In this document: positions 47,831 to 58,815 of the stretch, piece by piece
Layout of the letters: every line of letters starts with the position of its first letter
How positions within the stretch are numbered: the first letter of the stretch is position 1
DNA from: Hsuehochloa calcarea
Lineage: Eukaryota > Streptophyta > Magnoliopsida > Poales > Poaceae
NCBI GenBank assembly: GCA_036346395.1
Contig: CM070615.1
Coordinates: 3,539,534 to 3,603,533 of the forward strand
Reading direction: 5' to 3'
Length of the DNA: 64,000 nucleotides
The notes under the pieces: generated by a model
What the model was told of the DNA's origin: nothing
Seen by the model: only the letters and a program-made list of their open reading frames with translations
The model's database searches: none
Made by a program: the position numbers and the translations under genes

Positions 47831-48880
47831 GATGAGGTTGGCGTGACCACTACCCACACCTTGGGTAGCGGGGACTATCTTGAGATCCGCGAAGAACCAC
47901 CTCCTTGCCGCGTCCTCCATTAGGACGAGGGGTCGCCTCTGTCTTCTTGGGGCAATTATTCGCATAATGTCCCTTGTTGTTCTGAAGAAGCGGTGACATC
48001 CGCGGTGTCTGCGGAGGCCTCTGGTGACTCGCGAGTGCGTGATTGGGGCACGGCTGCGAAGGGCGAGGCGGTGGCGATCTCGAAGTCTTGAAGGTGAAGA
48101 CGGGACCCGAGAGGCGCCCAACACGAGCGGAAAGAGGCGGCTGTCTTGACTTGTGGGCCTCCCACTTGCGCTTGCGGGAATCCACAAGTGCTCTCCTGCG
48201 TGCTTTCGAAGCGATGGCCTTGTCCACCAAGGCACGGAAATCGAGGAAGTCAGCGATAGATAGCTTGTCTTGAAGTTCCTCGGACAAACCATCCTTGAAC
48301 TTCTCTTGCTTGGCCTCATCGGTGGCCACCTCTTCCGAGCATAACGAGCCAAATGGTTGAACTCGTGCATGTACTCGTGGTGAGCAGCGCCCTTGCTCGA
48401 GCGATAAGAATTCCTTCTTCTTGACTTCATCAAGCGGAAGGAATATGAGGCGGCGGAAGGCGATCTGGAACTCCTCCCAAGTGGCGGTGTGGCCGTCGGT
48501 GCATGGCGAGGAAGCTCTCCCACCAAGACAAAGCGCACCCTCCGGTGGTGCGATCGACAGCGCCTTCTCGTGCTCGCAGCGCTGCGCTATCTGGCTTGCG
48601 CTCAACCGAGCAAGCCAATCGTCTGCGTCAAGCGAGTCCTCGGACACGGAGAGCGTAGGGGTGAGTGCGAAGAAACTCCGCTAGTCCCCACGCGGTGATG
48701 ACCACTCCCTTGCGGATCCCGATGCCGTAAGGGCGGAAGTGTTCGCCGCGATGGCGTCGAAGAACCTCTCGTCCTCTGCGGTTGTGCTCGATCGAAGAAG
48801 GACCTCGGCCATGGTCGGAGGAGGAGGAAGATCCTCGTCCGGACGGTGGCGGCCTTGGCGCTACGAGTGCGTCCGGCCAT
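47831..48880 (-). pseudogene. Tekay-like gag (frameshifted)
   Basis: Start ATG at 48880-48878 (MAGRTRSAKAA). Then, in other frames, EFLRTHPYA, EDSLDADDWLARL, TWEEFQIAFRRLIFLP and VKKKEFLSLEQG, the gypsy gag core (RETROTRANS_GAG type). A degraded zinc knuckle (GHYANNCPKK left; the CxxC half lost) lies at about 47945-47995. At least three frameshifts. Confidence 0.82.
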
Positions 48881-49742
48881 CTGTAACAAGAAACTTTGGT
48901 TAAAACTAGACTCAAAGATTAAAAGCGAAAGAAAGCGAAAGGCTAGCGACTAGGGAATGGAATATCACTCTAGCAGAAAGCCAAAAAGCAGATGTGTATA
49001 ATCTTAAACACCTTATAAAAAGACTCCAAAAGCGGCAAGGAATCATAAAACCAAAGCTCAACTTCCCAATTCAACTAGCAGTATTGAATGAGCGAGTAAT
49101 TGATTGAGAAGATAAAAGCGGAAGATTAAGGTAAGATCTATTACCACTAAAGAGCAAGGTTCAATCGTGAAAATAGTGTTAGATACTTAGCTAACTAGTA
49201 TCACATCTTACCCTTTTATTCCCACAAGTTTTAGTTGATTAAACTCTCATTTTCTACCCATTAGAAACCATCGAGCTTCTGTCAGGAAATGGAAGTTCTT
49301 TGTAGTGATTTTGCATCAAGCTCCACCAAGTCTTCCATCCTAGAAACTTCAAAATCGGCACACTTCAACTTGCAAGCTTAGTGGTCCCATCGAAACCATT
49401 GAGCTCATTGTCGGAAATTGAAGCGTCTTTGTCGATTCGCATCAAGCCTCTAGCGAAATCTTGATCCGAAACTTCAAAACCCTAAGCACTTCAATTTGCC
49501 AAACTCGGTGGTTCCCAAAACCCATTTAATCGATAACACTATCTTTGAAAAGGAGAGGTAAACAATTTTCAAAACTCAAATTAGAGCAAGATGAGAGGAG
49601 AAAGCTAAGGCAGGTAAGGAATAAAATCGAGAACTTACTTAAGCTTTCAAAATCATTTGATACTTTGAAAATAATATTTTCCAAAATATCCTAAGCGACA
49701 ACCACTTGGGTTACTACGGTCGGTATGGCTCGATGCAAACCT
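48881..49742 (-). other. Tekay-like leader between 5' LTR and gag
   Basis: Untranslated. The sequence adjoining the LTR on the minus strand (AGGTTTGCATCGAGCC) does not match the usual initiator tRNA-Met primer site, so the primer is either another tRNA or the site has decayed. It contains an approximate duplication (ccatcgagctt...tgtcaggaaa and catcgaaaccattgagctc...tgtcggaaa). Confidence 0.6.
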
Positions 49743-52700
49743 TGTGAGACCCGGTTTATCCGCTTGTAATCTTAACCATCCTTTCGGTCCTAGCATCACA
49801 AAGCAGATAATCCGAGACTCGAGACATGTATACTTCCCAGCGATATACACACCTCATCACAAAATTTATGTATCAATTCCATTCATCCACACAGAACCGA
49901 AACACCGAGTAGAAGCAGTATTAATAACATTAAAGAGGCATTACAAAGAGAGGCCAACAGGCCAACAATAAAAGAGACAACAATAGTTAAGCAATGAAGC
50001 AAAAGTGCCATAAGATGGCTACAACAAAGAGCCAATCGGTGTGCCTTTAACCCACAAGGCAACCGAGCCAGGACCGCCAAGCTAGTCGCCAAACCCGAAG
50101 CACATCTCACAAAAGTGAGGCCCTTGGGGCTCACCTTCTTCCCCTGCAAACAAAAGCAGCCGGCAAAAGCCGGTGAGTACTTTGAATGTACTCGCAAGAC
50201 TTACATGTGGAATAACAAACCTGTACATATACTACATGCAAGCTTAATCAACGATGATTTGTAGGTTTCATTTTAGCATAAAGCAAGTTTTCATTTGCAA
50301 TAATATAATAGATTGAAAGCAATTTAACAAATCTGTTTTTAATGTTCAAATAACCGAAAGAACAATATTAATAACGGTAAATAGACAACAACAGTCCTGG
50401 AAGTGACTAACCCAATAGTCACCACAACAATAGTATGAATTACCCATTCATACCAACCATGTCAAGTTTTAAATTTTAAAAACAAATGTTGTAGTCTAAC
50501 TCTTGGAAGACCTCCCCAAGCGTGTCCATAACCTAGGGCGAGGCTATTCGAATAGTTTTATCCTGCGCAGGTGTACCAACTTACCCACATGTCGGACCGC
50601 CTTTTTGCCACATGATTAAGCACACTTGCCTTTGGTATCTTGAAGCAAGACAACTAAGTCCTACGAGGCGTTTCCAATATTATGTATTAACCCGAGTCGC
50701 CTGTATGGATAGAAACCCATACGTTGTGTCGGGTCGTGGTGACCTCGGACAACTACCGTCACAGGTAAAGCCTTGGACAAGCTGCGGCGCCCTCGAGGTG
50801 GAGAACCTTCCGGCAATCCCCACCACCGCACACCCAAAGACAAACACAAGAACACACACTGTTTCACACAAAGACACACACAAAACTTTTCCTCCTGCGA
50901 CTCGGAGATAACACACGCCAAAGTACTAAGTCAAGAGGGTCCCATATATCCCTCATGTGGTTAGTACGCAATAGTGCTTGGTTTAGTGTAACAAGATGTT
51001 CGGTCCTTGATGACTTGGGCACCATTCGATCACACCCAAAAACACCACACCAACATACCATTATGCCCAAGTCCAAATCGGTTTTCATTTTGGTTTACGA
51101 TTTGCAAAATTAACAAAGCACAAAGTCTTGGACATAATGAAAGAATAATAATTTTGTGTGATCAAGACCATCGACTAAGTCGATGATCGCCCAAAGCTAC
51201 CGAACTAAGCATGGCTAAGCATAAAGACTCGTATGCTACTAAGTGACAAGAGCTCATCCAACGAACTCTAATCACGACAAATAATCTAGGCTCAAGTAGT
51301 AGAGAATAAACAATATCCTACGGATTATGCAACTATAGGATCAACTAACCATAATTTAACACAAAGTAGCAATGCATACATACAGTTGAATTCAAAATAT
51401 TAAACTTGCAAAATAATAGGATTAACATGATCAAAGCGCTTGCACGCTTGTTGCGGGTCAAGATGTTCTTTGGGGATCACTCTCGGTATCAATGTGCTCT
51501 TGGATCCTATCGAAAGAACCAAAAAGAACCAATAAGGCAAAAGAAACCGAAAAGATCCAACAGCCAACTTCAACAAAAAGCTCTCAAATTTTTACAGTAG
51601 AAAGAGCATGATTTTTATGAACTAATGCAACAAGAACCAATTGATTTGGATTCTTGATGCAAAAGATATAGCCAAAACAATTTTGCTCACTTTCATAAAT
51701 CAAAATGCTACTATTCATTAGCAAAATTTTATGGAGCTATACTGAGTCTGAAAACATTTTTAACTTAAAGTCTAGTTAAAAACATAACCAACAAAATTTG
51801 AATCAACGAAAAGGATTTGGAATGAATTAGTTATGCATTTTACAAGTTATCATATTTTTGGTTGACAAATAAATCCTTTCGAAATCAGAATTAAAGCGGC
51901 GTGGCGAGCGAGGCGTCGATCAAAGATCCGACGGTCGCGCCCCAGCCTTGCAGCACGCGCGGATTCACAAATCCTAAGCGCTCACCGTTGGATGCGGATC
52001 CAGCGGTTCACGTCGGATCGGGGCGTTGGCGGTCGAACGTTCACACGCATAGGAGCCGTTGATCTTGGATCCAACGGTCCACACGGATCGAACCTTTCGG
52101 ACGGTCGAACGTTCACTCAGATCTGGACCGTTGATCAAAGGATCAGCGGTCCACATCAATTCACGTTCAAAACTCGCGCTGTTTTCATCCGACAAAGCGG
52201 CGGGGAAGAGGATCATCGCGGCGACTCGGCGCGGGCGGTGCGAGCAAGTGCCCAAAATGGGTTGCTAACAAACTTGCGCACCCAATGGAACCAATAATTT
52301 TAGCTGCGGCGTTCTAGAACGCCGGCAAGCGAAGATAGCAGAGATGACCGAAAAGCAGTCAAAAGCGAAAATAGCAAATGAGCTCTGCTGCGGTCCAAGC
52401 GAAGGGTGCCAAGCAACTAGGGACTAAGAGGGTTACGAGCACGGAGAAAGCCTGAGAGGGACTGGAGTTGCTCGATGAAGAAAAATAGGGCTTTACCGAA
52501 AGGGGAAATTCAAAATTAAGTTGCTCCTGAAAAACCCAAATTGAGTGAGGTTAATACTCTTAGAGATGGTAAATGGCGAGGAAGCAAGGGTTTAGAAAAG
52601 AAGGCCGGAGCACCACTTTCACCGAAGAGGTTGGAGCTTCAACAATGGCGGTAGAGAGCAATTTTGAAATGGAGCTCGAGCAATGCACTAATGATGGTTG

Positions 52701-53800
52701 GAGCTCAAGGGTGTTCAAAGGATGCTAAGGAAGCCTCGGAGGAGTTTTATAGCCGAAGGGGCAAGGAAGAAGCAACGGAAGAAAAATGGCCGAACTACGT
52801 GTTGAGGTCGACCGAGGGCGGCAGAACACGTGAACTCGAGGAGGACGGCGACTTGAGGCGGTGGGGCCGGAGCAATAAATGCCGAGAGTCGTTGGCCAAA
52901 AGTCGAGGTGACCCGACGCTACGCTCTGCAATTTTCACCGACCCTTTATTGACTTGGTGGCCGATGACAGCGCGATGAGGAAGACGATAGCCGCCACCGT
53001 TGGATTTCAATCGAGCGGTTCAAAAGAAACACGGCGATTAGAGCGGTTTGAGCGCTAACTTGATCTGGGCGTTGATTTGGATCCTCTGATCCACGTTGCG
53101 CGAGGCGTTAGGCGGTCGACGTTGCCTCTTTCGAGCCCGATCTTGGATGAGCGGTTCGAGAGCGAGAGGGAGGATCGGCGGTCCGAACGTCACCTCGCGC
53201 GAACCGCACGATCGAGATCTAACGGTCGAAATTGAACGCGCTGATGTGGTGGGTCGGTGCGATTAGTTGATCCGATCGAACCGAATGGCTTGGACCCGAG
53301 TGTGACTTGAGTCAAGGAATAGTAAAAGCGATTTTGAGTTATTTCTTTGGTGACTAAGGATAATTAATTGAGATATCAAACAAGCTCTAAAAATTATGAA
53401 ATTTTAAATGGAGGTTGTGGGCAACAGGAGGAACCTTGTATAAAATTTTCAGAGACATTTATGCCTGCATTTTCTCTAAAAATTCCAAAAGGCTATTTTA
53501 GGAGTTTGACTAATGTTTGACTTGTCTCAAAATTTATCAAATAATTTCTGAAAATTATGAAATAATTACGAGGTGTTAACATCACTCCTAGGTTCAAAGA
53601 AAATTATTTTCGGGGTTGGGCACAAGATTTTTATGAAGGAGATTTGTGTTGGTGTCCAAATGGTAATTTGATTTTTGATTTCCCATAATTCCTTTACAAC
53701 AATTATGGAACTGGTTACAAAAATCAAGATCAGAGAAAAAGTTTTAATTTCTCCTCATTTTTATTACATTTGAAACACAAACCAATTTTGGGATGTTACA
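49743..53800 (-). mobile_element. Tekay-like 5' LTR
   Basis: Partner of 40948-44997; ends gggatgttaca, followed by GCAAC. It differs by numerous 1-3-bp indels, many in C/G-rich words. Confidence 0.92.
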
Positions 53801-54188
53801 GCAACCCATGTGCAACAGGGAGGGAGGCAGGCAGACAAGAGGGGACATGCTGAGCTGCTGCTTTGGACAAGCCAAAAGCAAGAGGGGGCCAGGCGGAGAG
53901 CATCCAATGATGGAAATCGACATGCAATGCAGCAAAAAGGCCAATCCTCTCTGTTGCAAATCGACATGCTTTCGAAGTCCAAAAAACCGTTCGGGACTTG
54001 CTAATACAATAGTTCAAGTATATTTAGATCATACAATACGTAATCTAGCACAAATAATGCCTAAACCACCCTAGGAAAGACATCATGAAGTCAAAAATTC
54101 AAATTCAAGTTTGAAGTTTTCGGTAGGTATTTTTTTACCTAAATTTGGTAGAACACATCACATTGGTAACCACCGATTTTTCCATGAT
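53801..54188 (-). other. hAT right end
   Basis: Non-coding end of the hAT element between the chromovirus and the TTGATCCA duplication; the terminal inverted repeat lies at about 54165-54188. Confidence 0.75.
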
Positions 54189-54240
54189 TTGATCCATCAA
54201 ATAAAGGTGCGCCTATGGACATACCCTCACTAGTCATCAT
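54189..54240 (-). pseudogene. C2 gag, N-terminal end
   Basis: Start ATG at 54240-54238, reading MMTSEGMSIGAPLFDGSNY up to the hAT duplication. The same frame continues at 36640 across the hAT insertion, which proves the two pieces belong together. Confidence 0.88.
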
Positions 54241-54281
54241 TTCTCTCTTAGACGGTTAAGCCTAAAACAAAGAGAGACTTT

Positions 54282-54293
54282 GCTCTAATACCA
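54282..54293 (-). other. C2 primer-binding site
   Basis: The minus strand reads TGGTATTAGAGC, the initiator tRNA-Met site with one C-to-T change; two bases from the LTR edge. Confidence 0.85.
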
Positions 54294-54295
54294 CT

Positions 54296-55439
54296 TGTAG
54301 GATCAAGGATGACCGATTAGAGGAGGGGGATTGAATAGGAGGTTTCTAAAAACTTGGGTTCTAATTAACAATTTTAACAAGTATGATTTAATTAGAGATT
54401 TCTACCACAAGTCAAGAGGAAAAATCTAAGCTTTCACTTTGACACCCCAAGGCTATCTCAATAATAAATACAATTTTAGCTAAACAATTCTACACAAATG
54501 AGAGGTAGAAATGTAAATGTGGAAATTGTAAAAATAATTGAGGAAACCGCAATGAAGACAATCGATGTTTTTCCTGTAGCATCGAAGAGTTGCTGGTCTT
54601 CACTAGTCCACGTTGAGGTAAGCCCAAACGAATTGGACCGGCTCCACAAATTGAGCCTAATGAACCTCAATTCCACTAGGGTTCCTCTTCCTCCACTCCG
54701 AAGATGGCGAGCACCAAACCACTCACAAACGGTACGAGGCCTCTTCATAACATTATTGAAGAGATCACCACACAATCTTTCTTCAAGCCGTCTAGGTGCT
54801 AGCAAGCACCTAGAGTAATAAATTACAACCCTTACTTGAAGGTTATCAAGTGTCAAAGAGATCAACAAATGATGCAAATGCACTTCAATGCTCTCAATTA
54901 CCTCAAAATGTGAAATATGAGCAAATGGGTAGTAGAGAGTGCACCATTGGCTCTAATGTATTCAATGAGGTCAGGGGTTTTGAGCTTGGTGCTGGTGAGG
55001 GGTTATTTATAGCCCCCAATAACAAAAATGACCGTTTGAAGAAATTCCCTAAAAAATCCAGTAGGTGCGGTACTACCACTATTGATCGGCCGGTACTACC
55101 ACACCTCCTGTTCAACGGTGATATGGGGTACATTAAATGTTACGATTTGGTGCGGTACTACTGTACTCATATGGTTCAGTACTGCCTCTTGATGGTAGTA
55201 CTTCCGGCTCTACCGGTACTACCGATTTTCAGAGGAGGAAGAAATAACGTACCGCCAACTGGAAATCGTCCTTACCGCACTTCAAGTGCGGTTATACCGC
55301 AAGATGGTACTACCGCAGATATACTTGCGGTCATACCGATTTTATTGACAACTGTAGTTCAAGATGCACGCAAAACTTAGTTGATCAAAATGACACAAAA
55401 TAAATCCTCAAACTAATAGCCATGATCCCTCCTTATGAT
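54296..55439 (-). mobile_element. C2 5' LTR (outer end missing)
   Basis: Starts tgtaggatcaaggatgaccg on the plus strand, with the gaggagggggattgaatagg signature shared by the C3 LTRs. Homologous to 14184-15047 from 54611 on. Homology stops at about 55439, short of the last about 240 bp present at 15048-15288, so the outer end is deleted. Confidence 0.8.
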
Positions 55440-57637
55440 ACATGTCGACACCACTAGACGGAGCCAAATCTGGGAGAGAACAGTCCGAGGTGACGCCACA
55501 AGCCGGAGAGCAACGAGACGGAGGGTGGACATGGCCAGGAGGAGGCGACCACGAGGAAGAGAGGAGCGGCGGCCGGAGGTGCAACGAGGGGAGCTGGGCG
55601 GTGGAGGTCGCGCGGAGATTTTTTTTTTTCCCCCAGAATAGGTGAAGGTCCTCTTTACCATCATGACATTGTCATATGTATTCTTGGTTTAACCACCTCA
55701 GTTCCTCCGTAGGCCTGTATTTTGTGTCCCATGCAACAGTTACAGTGAAACGAAACTCTTATGCAAGTAGGTAGAACAATGGTTTAGTCCCAGATAAAAG
55801 CTGCACATTTAGATGTATACTTTTACGTGGATGACGTGATTGGTTTGTACTTAGCAGTTGCATCCTTTGACAATTATTTATTTTCCATTAAAAAACAACT
55901 CTTTTTCCTCGGTATGTGTTAAGTAGACCAAGTGAGGGTCTACTTTATCATTATGGCACTCACATGACTCTTTCGTGCTAATGCTAGGATATATTATTTG
56001 GGTGTTCAAAGGCGTTAATCATGCAACCCTGGAGTGCCTCGGATAGGGTTCATCATTTGTTATTAGGGAAAGCTCCCCCTTGCACATGGCTCGTGTTCTT
56101 GCAAGCGGACAGGAAATCTTGCTGTTGATACGGTAGTTAACCTGTTAAGTTTAACCATCATTGCCACAACTGCTGCTAGTTCCATTCAGATGAATCTGAA
56201 ACCTGCATCTCATTCTCTTTTTATTTTTTATTTTTTATTTTTTATTTTGCCCCTAACCAGTTCAGTATTCTAGGACCTTGTTTAATACTTCATCTGTACT
56301 GCATGTAGCAATTATATACAGCTATAGCTCTTAGGCAACTTGCGGTTGCGCAGCCTTCGTACTAAGATGTGCTCTTAACACCAAATTAGGTGACCTCACC
56401 TAGGTAACACAGGCTTTTACTCCAGATTATCGAGGTACTTTGTTTTAGCTTTGGTGTGTTTCACAAGTGGACACGGGGGGCAAATCTTTTTACAGCTAGC
56501 TACAGCTTGACCTTGATTAAGAGCTGATTAGCACCACGTCAGTTTAGTTAGGTCAAGTTTCTCCAGGCATCTATCTATCTACTAGTTTGAATTATTGACC
56601 GACCAGAACAATAACCTGTGGTTAGGCCTCGTACAAGCCTTTCTAACATAGGCAACAAAAGCAGGAGACAGATCTCCAATTTTTTTTTTTTTCCTTTTGA
56701 TACGTGCTTGTGGGGAATCTTGCTGATTATTGGAGCATAGTGGCCTTTTGTGTCTGAACCTGCCTCTTAGACCATCAACTTAGCCAGCCTTTTTCTTTGT
56801 ATCCTATTAGGGCAAACTGAGCCCACTTGCACACTAAACTTTTGCTGAGCTTTTCCTTCCCGAGGGAACAAAAAGGTCGAGACCGGCCATTAATTGACTA
56901 GTGAAAGATCAGGACATGAAAATCCCCAGGTGTCGGTATCGCTTGTGGCACATTCAGTTCTTTGATGGTCCCTGGGCATCTATATGAGTTTTTTTTCGCC
57001 ATAACACATTACTGCACCTTACACAATTGTTTAGAGAAGGTGAAATCTTGTTTACCCTTGGGTGCAAGCGTTGAGCCAATTGATTGCATGAGGTGTAGTA
57101 GTAGAACAGTGGAAGAGGGGATACTGGAGGGAGGGAGAGGGAGAGGGAGAGAACAAAATCCCCATGGGGATATTACTTTGTTTCTTCAGGAGGCAGGAGA
57201 GGATACATCAACTTCATAGTTTGTTCTTGGACCCACTACATACAGATGACACATACATACTTGCAAACAATGTTGTTTTGTTTTTTCATGTGTGTCACCA
57301 TCCCTCTCTCTCCCCCTCTCCTTTTCAACCTGATGTTTCCTGAAACCTCCAGCCTGCTGCAAGGGCCCCCGCGTACCGTAAGCAGTGTTTCTGGAAGACA
57401 AGGGAAAGAAAGAAAAAAAAAGAGCACTCTGGGGATGGAAGGAAGATTGCCCGGGAAACAAGGGATCTCCCCCACTTCCTTCCTTCCTTTTTCCTCCCAC
57501 AGGTCAGTTCAAACCTGTCCGCTTAGTGCATAGTAGCAGTAGTAGTAAGTAGTAGTAGTTGGAGGAGGCTGCTAGTAACTAGTTTCACTGTTGGTTGTTA
57601 GGATTCTGCAAGCATGACCTCAGATCTCCTCACCATC
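55440..57637. other. 3' flank of the B3 gene, no other gene seen
   Basis: A GC-rich patch at 55480-55630 (ggagaggagcggcggccgg) resembles part of a grass gene 5' region but has no recognisable protein. The rest is AT-rich with a TTTTA/T-run repeat (56217-56250), (GGGAGA)n at 57125-57150 and (TAG)n at 57530-57560. 57638 downwards may be the 3' UTR of the B3 gene. Confidence 0.5.
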
Positions 57638-58655
57638 TTATGAACTGCCCCTGTTGTGAAAAACAGACAGAGAGAGATTCATATTAATTCTGAGAAAATA
57701 TTGATGATGTATCTAATTAACTTAATTGATTTCTACTACCCCAATCGCAACTGGACTCGGTGATGTTTCAAGTACTGACCAGTAATTTGGCGCTGTGGAC
57801 ACTGCAGCGTAGGGGCTCTGGTGCATGTAGCCGTACATTGCCGTTGGCTCTGCCCCCGGCTCCGGACCGCAGTCGAGGTTCACGCCGAACAGCCTGAGCC
57901 GCCTCGACGGCGGCGCCGACGCTGCGCTGCTGCTCTTGGTGTCCGCCTGCGACTCGCCTGCAATTGTTCACCGAAAATGGTGTAAGCGGTATGAACTTTT
58001 CACCACCCTCCGGCCTCTCTGCTAGTTATGTTGCATGTTATCATCTATGAGTGCTATCACCTGCGTGTGGTATGTCGCTGTGATCTTGGTCCACCGAGCG
58101 ACGATAGGCATAGGAGTTGGCAGGGCTGGTAGGGTATGACCCCCCGGACGTACTGTAACACATTGGGCTCCAAGGCTGCTGCTCCCCGCTATTCAGCGCC
58201 GGTGGCGGCGCCACCGCTGCTGGCGCGCTCTCGCCGCGGCGCCTCCAGCCGATGAACAGCCGGTCGCCGGTGCCGAGGCCCCGCACCCTCTCAAAGTGCA
58301 CGACATCGCCGGCGTCGAGGTGCTTCTCCTTGACGTACCGGCTCCAGCCCTTGGTGAGCACGTAGCTCTGGCTGCTCGTCCAGTAGGAGTACCGGAACCG
58401 CCACGGCTTACCGGCCTCGTCTTCGAAGGACAGGAGCAGGCCCTTCTCGTCGGAGTCGCCGCTGAGAGGGAAGTACCTCTCTGCGTGCTGCTTGGGGATC
58501 ACCAGCCTGTTGAGCTTGCCCACATCACTGGGCGTCAGGGGCTTCTCAAACAGGTGCTCCCTCTCGTAGTGGTGGTGGTAGTGTAGGTTCGTGTACATGG
58601 CTGCCCCCCATGGCCAGGCTTGCGGGTGTCCCTGGGAGAGAGGGTGCATGGCCAT
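57638..58655 (-). CDS. B3-domain transcription factor, NGATHA-like/RAV-related, with RLFGV repression motif
   Basis: Intact plant nuclear DNA-binding protein, three exons: 58655-58061, 57957-57780, 57650-57638, all junctions GT-AG, 261 aa. Seen: a B3 domain at residues about 35-138 (LFEKPLTPSDVGKLNRLVIP ... AERYFPL ... WRFRYSYWTSSQSYVLTKGW ... KEKHLDAGDVVHFERV ... FIGWRRR), no AP2 domain, and RLFGVNL at residues 220-226, the R/KLFGV motif of B3 repressors. It ends NYWGSS. His-rich N terminus (HYHHHYERE). Known: NGATHA-like/SOD7-type B3 proteins restrict organ growth and repress target genes. I chose 58655 (MAMHPLSQGH) over the in-frame ATG at 58793, because the latter lies only about 15 bp from the TATA box and would be upstream of the transcription start. 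Intron 1 is 103 bp, intron 2 is 129 bp. Exact orthologue not established. Confidence 0.93.
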
Positions 58656-58807
58656 TGTTGTTCCGGAGGAAAGCTTTGAGGTGAAACAAAGATGTGTGTT
58701 AGGTTCTTGTCTGTGGCAAAAGTTGGGTAGTGGAGGAGGCGAGAGGAAGAGGATAGGCAGTGATGATGGTGTGTGGTGTAGAGAACCATGCATATGTCAT
58801 GGCTAGG

Positions 58808-58815
58808 CATTTATA
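58808..58815 (-). promoter_or_regulatory. TATA box of the B3 gene
   Basis: The minus strand reads TATAAATG, about 155 bp upstream of the chosen ATG. This places transcription start near 58780 and leaves a 5' UTR of about 120 nt. Confidence 0.6.

Larger units (their letters stand above)
40948..53800 (-). mobile_element. Tekay-like Ty3/gypsy chromovirus, complete structure
   Basis: 12.85 kb with LTRs 40948-44997 (4050 bp) and 49743-53800 (4058 bp), flanked by GCAAC at 40943-40947 and 53801-53805. Minus-strand orientation: gag start near 48880, pol ending at 45008 with a chromodomain, polypurine tract at 44998-45009. Gypsy domain order (protease, RT, RNase H, integrase, chromodomain). LTRs of about 4 kb with a chromodomain point to the Tekay (Del) lineage. 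The LTRs differ at many small indels. Coding parts are recognisable throughout but carry many frameshifts. Confidence 0.92.
36641..54188 (-). mobile_element. hAT transposon inserted in C2 gag, itself hit by Tekay
   Basis: An 8-bp duplication TTGATCCA flanks it (36633-36640 and 54189-54196), as expected for hAT. The ends are imperfect inverted repeats: acgatagaaaacatggtacc at left versus atcatggaaaaatcggtggt at right read in reverse. accggt/cggtaacc-type subterminal words lie at both ends (36655-36830, about 54100-54180). Without the chromovirus at 40948-53800 it is about 4.7 kb and holds a transposase gene on the minus strand. Removing it restores the C2 gag frame. Confidence 0.88.
14184..55439 (-). 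mobile_element. C2: SIRE/Maximus-like copia element, host of the nest
   Basis: One copia retrotransposon on the minus strand: 5' LTR at 54296-55439, primer-binding site at 54282-54293, gag start at 54240, pol ending at 18059, an extra downstream ORF at 15819-17195, a polypurine tract at 15289-15302 and a 3' LTR at 14184-15288. Removing the insertions leaves about 10 kb, normal for SIRE-type elements. Reading frame and domain order (gag, protease, integrase, RT, RNase H) continue across the insertions at 22104/30279, 32086/35606 and 36640/54197. Both LTRs lack their outer ends, so no target-site duplication of C2 itself is left. Known: SIRE-type elements carry an extra ORF after pol. The assignment is by motif and layout. 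Confidence 0.85.

Noticed and set aside
58296..58586. Plus-strand ORF opposite the B3 exon
   Set aside because: Shadow of the GC-rich B3 coding exon; no domain.
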